Shown in pieces: positions 1-6,300 of a stretch of DNA of 24,037 nucleotides. Source of the stretch: Propionibacteriaceae bacterium (GTDB lineage Bacteria; Actinomycetota; Actinomycetes; Propionibacteriales; Propionibacteriaceae); contig WRJP01000006.1 of NCBI GenBank assembly GCA_009778535.1, forward strand, positions 1-24,037, written 5' to 3'. The notes under the pieces were generated by a model. It was not told the DNA's origin. It saw only the letters and a program-made list of their open reading frames with translations, and did not search any database. The first letter of the stretch is position 1; each line of letters starts with the position of its first letter. A program made the translations under genes and the position numbers.

Positions 1-1
1 C

Positions 2-73
2 CAACGCTGCCTAAAACGCCACCTCGCCCGCCGCACCTACCGCGCCCTAACCGCCAGCCACACACAAACCTGA
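2..73 (+). pseudogene. 3' end of an IS110-family transposase (partial, cut by window edge)
   Basis: An open frame enters from the left edge and stops with TGA at 71-73. Its 23 visible residues include RCLKRHLARRTYRAL, which resembles the conserved C-terminal tail of IS110/IS116/IS902-type transposases (usually an RCLKR..LAR..YRAL pattern). The AT-richer tail right after the stop (ACTTGACAAACATAGAAG) also looks like the 3' flank I remember for such elements. The catalytic DEDD part lies outside the window, so it cannot be said whether the element is intact. Only the C-terminal tail supports this call. Confidence 0.6.
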
Positions 74-94
74 AACTTGACAAACATAGAAGCG

Positions 95-129
95 TCGATA
101 CACCGGTCTGCGACCGGCACTCAATCAGC
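95..129. repeat. 35-bp palindromic repeat, family P1, intergenic copy
   Basis: A perfect 6-bp stem CCGGTC/GACCGG (103-108 and 112-117) closes on the loop TGC. It is flanked by TCGATACA on the left and CACTCAATCAGC on the right. The same flanks and loop recur at 4806-4840 inside lhr with a different but equally perfect stem. It lies just beyond the IS110 end and 45 bp from the metK stop. No T-run follows, so it is not a typical intrinsic terminator, although it could still stall or protect transcripts. Confidence 0.75.
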
Positions 130-173
130 AGGAAAGAGGTCTGTGGCAACCAGCAGGACGCTAGGGACTGTAC

Positions 174-1355
174 TTAAACAGCGGCAAGGAGATCGTTGAC
201 TTTGTCGGTGGCTTCCCAGGAGAATCCAGGGCGTCCGAAATGGCCATAATTCGTAGTGGCGCGATAGATGGGGCGTAGCAGGTCGAGTTGCGCAATGATT
301 GCCGCCGGGCGTAGGTCGAATACTTCACTGATGGCAGCCGCGATTTTCTGGTCGGAGTACTGTCCGGTTCCAAATGTGTCGACATGCACACTGACGGGAT
401 GAGCCAAACCAATAGCATACGCCACTTGTACTTCAACTCGGCGTGCCAACTGGGCGCCAACAAGGTTCTTGGCTATCCAACGCATTGCATATGCTGCGGA
501 ACGATCCATCTTGGAGGGATCTTTCCCGCTGAAAGAGCCGCCACCGTGCCGCGCCATGCCGCCGTAGGTGTCGACGATGAGCTTTCGTCCCGTCAGACCC
601 GAATCTCCAGCGGGGCCGCCAACCACGAAATTGCCGGAAGGATTCACCAAGATTTTTACTGCTGTTGAATCCACCTCTAAGTTAGCTAGTACGGGAGCGA
701 CTACAACCTCGGCCACAGTCTGCGCCAAAGCTGCTTGTGTCACGTCTGGGTCATGCTGAGTGGAGACGACCACGGTATCGACGGCGGTCGGTCGGTCTCC
801 CAGGTAGCGAATAGTGGCCTGGGTCTTTCCGTCTGGACGCAGCCCCGGTATCAGTTCGAGGGTTCTGGCCTGTTCCAGCCGTTCGGCCAGTCGGTGTGCC
901 AGGTGAATCGGGAGTGGCATCAAGGCATCAGTCTCGTCACAGGCGTAACCGAATACTAGCCCTTGATCTCCTGCCCCTTGGGTTTCAAACAGGTCGGTAG
1001 CGCCAGCGCGAGCTTCCAGCGAGTTAGTTACGCCAGCGGCAATATCTGGGGACTGCTGGCCGATGGCGACGTTTACTCCGCAGAGTTCACCGTCGAAACC
1101 TACTTTCGACGATGTATACCCGATGCTGGTGATTACCTCGCGCACGATTGCTGGAATCTCAACATAGGCATCGGTCGTCACTTCTCCAAAGACATGAACC
1201 TGTCCAGTAGTGACAGTAGCTTCCACGGCTACCCGCGCATTGCGATCCTGAGTCAGTATCGCATCCAAGATAGCGTCAGCAATCTGGTCACATACTTTGT
1301 CCGGATGGCCGCTGGTGACTGATTCGGAAGTGAACAACCTCTCATTTAACTCCAT
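174..1355 (-). CDS. metK: S-adenosylmethionine synthetase
   Basis: Cytosolic enzyme that makes S-adenosylmethionine from methionine and ATP, releasing phosphate and pyrophosphate. The 393-residue length is normal for bacterial MetK. Visible motifs are GHPDKVCDQIADAILD near the N terminus (ATP-binding His), GAGDQGLVFGYA (family signature 1, usually GAGDQGLMFGYA) and GGGSFSGKDPSKMDRSAAYA (signature 2, with the phosphate- and Mg-binding residues). The ATG at 1355 precedes the conserved ERLFTSESVTSGHPDK start, so the start is secure. No Shine-Dalgarno is seen. Instead TAGGCT lies 6 nt before the ATG, suggesting a leaderless mRNA. The gene stands alone between an IS110 remnant and a repeat/IS cluster, and no SAM riboswitch was recognised upstream. 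Confidence 0.97.
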   Translation of the reverse strand: MELNERLFTSESVTSGHPDKVCDQIADAILDAILTQDRNARVAVEATVTTGQVHVFGEVTTDAYVEIPAIVREVITSIGYTSSKVGFDGELCGVNVAIGQQSPDIAAGVTNSLEARAGATDLFETQGAGDQGLVFGYACDETDALMPLPIHLAHRLAERLEQARTLELIPGLRPDGKTQATIRYLGDRPTAVDTVVVSTQHDPDVTQAALAQTVAEVVVAPVLANLEVDSTAVKILVNPSGNFVVGGPAGDSGLTGRKLIVDTYGGMARHGGGSFSGKDPSKMDRSAAYAMRWIAKNLVGAQLARRVEVQVAYAIGLAHPVSVHVDTFGTGQYSDQKIAAAISEVFDLRPAAIIAQLDLLRPIYRATTNYGHFGRPGFSWEATDKVNDLLAAV

Positions 1356-1361
1356 GAGACC

Positions 1362-1367
1362 AGCCTA
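1362..1367 (-). promoter_or_regulatory. Candidate leaderless promoter -10 box of metK
   Basis: Read on the minus strand, TAGGCT is followed by GGTCTC and then the metK ATG, a TANNNT-N6-ATG arrangement. In Actinobacteria, leaderless transcripts typically start at the A of ATG about 7 nt after the -10 hexamer. The same TAGGCT box sits before lhr and before the gene at 10845-11438. No convincing -35 was found. Confidence 0.5.
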
Positions 1368-1442
1368 CCGTCACTCGCTGGTCGCTGCCGCCGCAGCACA
1401 TGAGGAGGTACCTTTTGTGTTGTTGTGTGTTCGCAGGATACG

Positions 1443-1460
1443 TAACCCGAATGCTGCGGC
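1443..1460 (+). repeat. Dispersed repeat P3 (TAACYCGAATGCTGCGRC core), copy 1
   Basis: The core TAACCCGAATGCTGCGGC recurs at 3284-3301 with two differences and, inverted, at 17763-17780 with none. Similarity extends upstream (a GGATNC/GTATCC-like segment) and downstream (a GCGCG..ACAGG-like tail). All copies are intergenic and lie next to other repeats. Confidence 0.6.
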
Positions 1461-1512
1461 GCTGCGACCGCGCGCAGCACAGGCTCTTTTCTTGCTTCAC
1501 TACGGAATGTTA

Positions 1513-1541
1513 TGGATCCCGCGATTGACACGCGGGATGAC
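1513..1541. repeat. 29-bp palindromic repeat P2, copy 1
   Basis: Inverted arms ATCCCGCG and CGCGGGAT with a 7-nt loop, bounded by TGG and GAC. Its reverse complement matches the copies at 10733-10761 and 17852-17880 with one or two differences. It lies in the metK/IS spacer. Confidence 0.75.
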
Positions 1542-1673
1542 GAAAAAAGAAACCCACCAAGAGGAAACAGCGAGCCACAAGAGCACAAATACCCCAAAGT
1601 CATCAGGCACGCTGCGACTGACACAAAGATGACAAGAAAGGGTTATCCCCCAATTTGTCATGCTGCGTGTAGT

Positions 1674-3257
1674 GAGGCTGTTTCATGGTTTTGGGGTTTG
1701 AGTTGGGTTTTTGGGTGTGTTTGGTTCTTTGGTTGGTGGTGTGGTTTATAGGCTTTGGTTATGGGTTATCGTTTCCGTGGGCAGGGTTTGGATGAGCAGT
1801 TTTTGTTGCCGCCATCGATGCTTGATTGGTTACCTGAGGATCATTTGGTGTTTTTCATTATTGAGGTGGTCAGTCAGGTTGATGTGAGTCAGGCTTTGAG
1901 ACGGTTCAGGGTTGATGGTCGTGGTGGGGCGCCGTATGATCCTAGGATTTTGTTGGCGGTGATGTGTTACTGCTATGCCACTGGTACGGTGTCTTCGCGT
2001 CAAATTGAGCGTCGTTGTGTTGAGGATGTTGCTTGTCGTGTTGCAGCTGGTAACACTCGTCCTGATCATGTCACGATTTGTCGGTTTAGGACTCAAGACA
2101 CTTTGTTGTTTACTTCGCTTTTTTCCACGGTGCTTGATTTGTGTGTGTCTGCTGGGCTTGTTGATCCGGGGTTGATTGCAGTGGATGGAACAAAGTTAAA
2201 AGCGAATGCTTCTAGGGATCGGTCATTGACTGTTAGGCAGTTAGCGCAGTGTCTGGTTGACATGGCTGATGATGTTGATATGAGTGAACAGGCTAGTCAG
2301 GTGCTAGTTGATGACAGTGTTGTGGTTAATCGGTTAGCTAAGCCTGGGCGTGATCGGATTGAGCGGATCGCTCGGGCTCTTTCAGAACTCAAAGCTGAAC
2401 AAAACCATTTTGATCCTAAAGTGAATAGTAGCCGTCAGCCCAGGCAGCGGGCTAATACGACTGATCCTGATAGCCGGATTATGAAAACTAAGGACGGTTT
2501 TATTCAAGGTTATAACGCTCAAGCGGCTGTTTGTGTGAACCAGGTGGTGGTTGCTGCTGATGTTTTCACTGACCGTACTGACTACAATTTGTTGGAACCG
2601 ATGGTGGAACAAACGTTGAATAATTTGGGTCATCCAGGTGGCTGTGATGGTGTCGGGTCGTGTTTTGTGGCTGATGCTCCGATATTTGACTAAATCTAAT
2701 GCTCGGCTTGGGAATGTGTTGATCGCTGTCGGGCAAGGATATCGGGTTGGGGAACGCGCTGCCTGTATCAATATGGGCAGGGCGCTACGTGCGCAGGTTT
2801 GTGAAAAAGTTGCTGCGGGCGAGTTGAGTCTTACTGCTGGCGGGGAACAACTTGGTGTCAAGTACACCACCATGCGTAACATTATGACAGCATGGCGTCG
2901 ACACAGGCAGGTGCTGCCAGATGATCCGATCGGCGAAATGGCTATGAAAGTAGCTTCGCCTTGGGGAAGAACCATTTATAAGAAACGTTCAACTATGATC
3001 GAGCCAGTTTTCGGCCAAATCAAACACTCCAGGCGTTTGCCTGGATTTTCAGTAAAAGGACTAAAATCAGTCAAATCTGAGTGGCAATTAGTATGCGCGG
3101 TCCATAACCTGTTGAAACTAGCTAAATACCCCACCTAACAACTGAAAACCCCATCCAAACCAAGACAACAACCCGGCAAAAAACCCAAAAAACACCAACA
3201 CCAAAAAAACCAGTGCTGCCAAACACCACAACCCAAAACTAACCATGAAACAGCCTC
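1674..3257 (+). mobile_element. IS1182-like insertion sequence, 1584 bp, complete but with a frameshifted transposase
   Basis: Both ends carry the perfect 17-bp terminal inverted repeat GAGGCTGTTTCATGGTT (1674-1690, and reverse-complemented at 3241-3257). Weaker T/G-rich similarity continues inward. The flanks are GTAGT at 1669-1673 and GTAGT at 3258-3262, a probable 5-bp target duplication. The element carries one transposase gene, broken by a single-base frameshift. The intact ends and matching target duplication point to a fairly recent insertion, and the target looks like a dispersed intergenic repeat. The IS1182 assignment rests on the protein sequence. Confidence 0.85.
1761..3138 (+). 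pseudogene. IS1182-family transposase, disrupted by a frameshift near 2679
   Basis: The first reading frame (ATG at 1761, or TTG at 1755) runs to 2693 and the second continues in another frame to 3138. Frame 1 begins with the DUF772-type N-terminal domain (YRFRGQGLDEQFLLPPS). It carries the first catalytic Asp in LIAVDGTKLKANAS and the second in VVVAADVFTDRTDYN. Frame 2 carries the catalytic Glu in STMIEPVFGQIKHSRR and the usual C-terminal AVHNLLKL. Removing one C at 2679-2680 restores ADAxYLTKSNARLG, so a single inserted base explains the break. I saw no slippery heptamer suggesting programmed frameshifting. A mobilising enzyme is unlikely unless supplied in trans. Confidence 0.85.
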
Positions 3258-3283
3258 GTAGTGAAACGGAATCGCAGTATCCA

Positions 3284-3301
3284 TAACTCGAATGCTGCGA
3301 C
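3284..3301 (+). repeat. Dispersed repeat P3, copy 2
   Basis: TAACTCGAATGCTGCGAC, followed by TTGCGCGCGGACAGG. It is 27 bp past the right end of the IS element and belongs to the repeat block into which the IS inserted. Confidence 0.55.
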
Positions 3302-3348
3302 TTGCGCGCGGACAGGGAAAGGCGTGCCGCCAACCAGCGGGGTGTGGG

Positions 3349-6300
3349 CTAGGGGGCTGATCGCAGGGTGAGGCCGCGGGGGGTCATTTTGAAGTCGGCT
3401 TGGGTTAGTGCAGCAGCTAGCGGGTGGTTGCCTTCCAGAATGGGTATGCCGTCTACTTTCTCGATGGTGAGATCAGTCATGGCGACGCGGCGTATCGAAT
3501 CACGCAGTGAGGCGGCGGCGGCAGCAAGCACAGTGGCATCTGAAGACCACGTCAAGGCAGTGCGCCCGCCGCGTTCAATGTAGAGCACCAACTCGCCAGC
3601 TACGAGCACCACCAGCGCTCCAGGTTTTCGGCCGGGGTTCCCCACATGTCGACTCGGCCAGTCCAAGGCTGCCCCATATGGGTTTGCTGGATCACAGGCG
3701 GTGATCGTCACAGCATGCAGCTCTGACTGCGGCTGGTTGGCAATCTCGCGCAGCCGGTCAACCACTATCGCCTGCGCAAACTGGGTCGCTCCCAGTCCGT
3801 CAATGAAATAACCGCGTCGCAGTTGACCAGCTTCTTCAGCCGCGCTGAGCACGCCATAAATGCCGGAAAACTTTCCGGGAATATCCTCTGCGATGACGGC
3901 TCCGCGGGTGAGCACTGGGTACCGATCTAGGAGCAGCTCGGCGGTGGTCACAGCGCGCGTGGTCGGATCAAGGTCTGGTTGCGGCATCGCCCACCAACGA
4001 CCACCAGTTCTGCCTAAATCACCAGTTAATGGTCTGCGCAGACGCAGCCGCTGTCGGCCACCACGACTGCTTAGAGCGGTACGTTTTGCTTGGTGCGCGG
4101 TCGCACCCTGCTGCAAAAATGATCGGACACCAGAAAATGAATCATTGGAAACCAGCCCAGCCCACGCCAACTCCCACAGTGCAGCCTCCACACCTGAAAC
4201 ACTATGGTCGAGTTGGGTCGCAATATCGGCGCTAAAACGAGCACCGCTGCCCAACAGTCCTAAGATTTCGCGCTCTAACTCGCCCCCGATTTCACCATTA
4301 CTGCTACGCAGGGTTTGTGTCACATTTTCACGCAGGTGGAAACTTATCCAGCAATCGCCATTTCCGATCATTCCATTGCCTTGCCAGCAGATTTCACCGT
4401 CGGCGAGCAACCCGTCGAGCATCGAGCGGTGATAGTCGCGCACCCGTGACGGCAGCACGAAGGTCTCCCAGGCGCTAGCGGGAATCGGAACTCCAGCTAA
4501 TTGTTCGATGCTGCGTAAAACCCCGGCAGTCCCGGTACGTTCACCAAATTCATGCCAACTCGGTAGAAAGCGGGCGAAACCAAGCGGCGAGACTGGCTCA
4601 ATCTGGTTACGCAGCGCAGCGATAGAGCGGCGGCGCAGCGTTTGCAGCACAGTCGGATCGACGTACACGCTGCTGCTGGTGTCGATGGCACCAAGTTGCG
4701 GGTATGTCCAACCGGGAGGGCGCATTTCACCCTCAATCAGTTTGCGAGCCCTAACTAGGTCTGTCAACAAGATGTGGAGCGAAGCCGTGTCGGTGCCCCT
4801 GGGTTTCGATACACCAACCTGCGGTTGGCACTCAATCAGCGGGGGTTCACCAACCTGCGGTTGGCAGCTGCAATCAGTGGGGAAATTAACTCGCTCCAGC
4901 CAGGTGGCGAGTTCAGTGAAAGTGAATGGGACGTGTGTGCGGGCATAGCGCAGCACCCAGCGCTCTAGGGACGTGTCGACGTCAGATCGCTCAACCCACA
5001 TGTCGCCGTGACTAAATACCCGACCTTGACTTTCAAGGTCGGTCAGCCAAGCTGGAACAGCTTCTGGCCAGCGGCAACGGGCACCCAGTTCGTCAGTGGT
5101 CAAAGGGCCAAGCCAGCGCAGCAGGTCGGTCAACTCGTCGGCATCTTGGGCTTTGCGGGTATCGGTTAAATGCTGAAGTTCGAGGGCGGTTCGGGTTAGT
5201 TGGGTCTGATCCAGCAACTCCGACAGTGAGGGCAACTCGACTGTTCCCAGTAGTTGCGCCAAAAGTTGCGGGTCTAGTGACAGTGCCGCCGCTTTGCGTT
5301 CAGCCAGCGGTGCGTCGTATTCGTACATGAACGCCATGATGTAACCCATCAGCAGCGATGATGTGAAAGGCGAGGGCTGCGGAAGGTTCACACTGACCGC
5401 CTTGATTTCGCCGGTCTTAACTCCAGCGAGTACCCGTGTCAATGCGGGAACATCGAACACATCGTTGAGGCACTCCCGCACCGCTTCCATGATCATCGGG
5501 AAGCTGGGGTACTCATTGGCCACTTCGAGGAGTTGGACGGCCTGTAGCCGTTGCTGCCACAGTGCCCGACGCTGGTTCGGGCGGCGTTTGGGCAGCAGCA
5601 GCGCGCGGTTCGCGCTCTCGCGGAACATCATGGTGAACAGCGCTGATCCGCTTAGTTGCTCAGTGATGGCCGCCAACACATCGTCAGGTGGGGGGAAGAT
5701 CGCTTCCAGGAGTGCGTCGTCGGAGAGTTCAAACCAATCGCTGGCTTCCCAGTCGGCAGCAGTATCTGGTATTCGGAATACTATGCCGTCGTCGCCATGC
5801 ATGGCTTTAACATCAGTTTTGAACTGTTCGCGCAATCTGGCCGCAGCCAATAGCGCCCAAGGTGCGTGAACGCGATCACCAAATGGAGAAAGCACGATCA
5901 AACGCCAGTCACCAACTTCATCGCGATGGCGCTGTAGCACGATCTGGCGATCAGTTGGCAGAAAGCCGGATATTTGCTTTTCTTCGGCCAGATATGTGAG
6001 CAGGTTATCGGTCGCCCAAACATCTAGCCCAGCAGCGATCAAATCCTGCCGCGCTTGCTCAGTATCAGTCGATTCGAGTTTGCGGGTGAATTCTCCGATA
6101 GCTTGACCCAACTCGGCGGGACGGCCGATGCCGTAGCCATGCCAGAATGGAATCCGGGCAGGTTCGCCTGGGGCAGGTGAGACCAGCACTTGATCGTGAG
6201 TGATACGTTCGACGCGCCAAGTGGAAGTACCTAGCGCGAAGACGTCGCCGATTCTGGTTTCGTAAACCATTTCCTCGTCTAGTTCGCCAACCCGACGTCC

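Larger units (their letters stand above)
1368..1673. other. Gene-free, repeat-rich spacer between metK and the IS element
   Basis: About 300 bp with no gene I can support. It holds a TAACCCGAATGCTGCGGC repeat (1443-1460), a GC-rich stretch GCGACCGCGCGCAGC, a 29-bp palindrome (1513-1541) and, near its right end, the phrase TTGTCATGCTGCGTGTAGT where the IS inserted. A small open frame on the minus strand crosses the region. It runs through the repeats and has no recognisable protein character. Confidence 0.6.

Noticed and set aside
95..129. CRISPR-like or rho-independent terminator reading of the P1 hairpin
   Set aside because: There is no spacer/repeat array, with only one intergenic copy here and two abutting copies in lhr. 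No T-run follows the stem.
1346..1624. Open frame of 92 residues on the minus strand upstream of metK
   Set aside because: It runs through the P2 palindrome and P3 repeat, overlaps the metK start in another frame, and has no protein-like motif or ribosome site.
1755..3138. Programmed ribosomal frameshift in the IS1182-like transposase
   Set aside because: No slippery heptamer or clear downstream structure at the junction. A single extra C near 2679 explains it more simply, and this family normally has one frame.
4029..4432. Plus-strand open frames inside lhr (also 4508-4948 and 5363-5869)
   Set aside because: Lhr motifs and length fix the minus-strand frame. These are antisense shadows rich in Ser/Arg with no family features.
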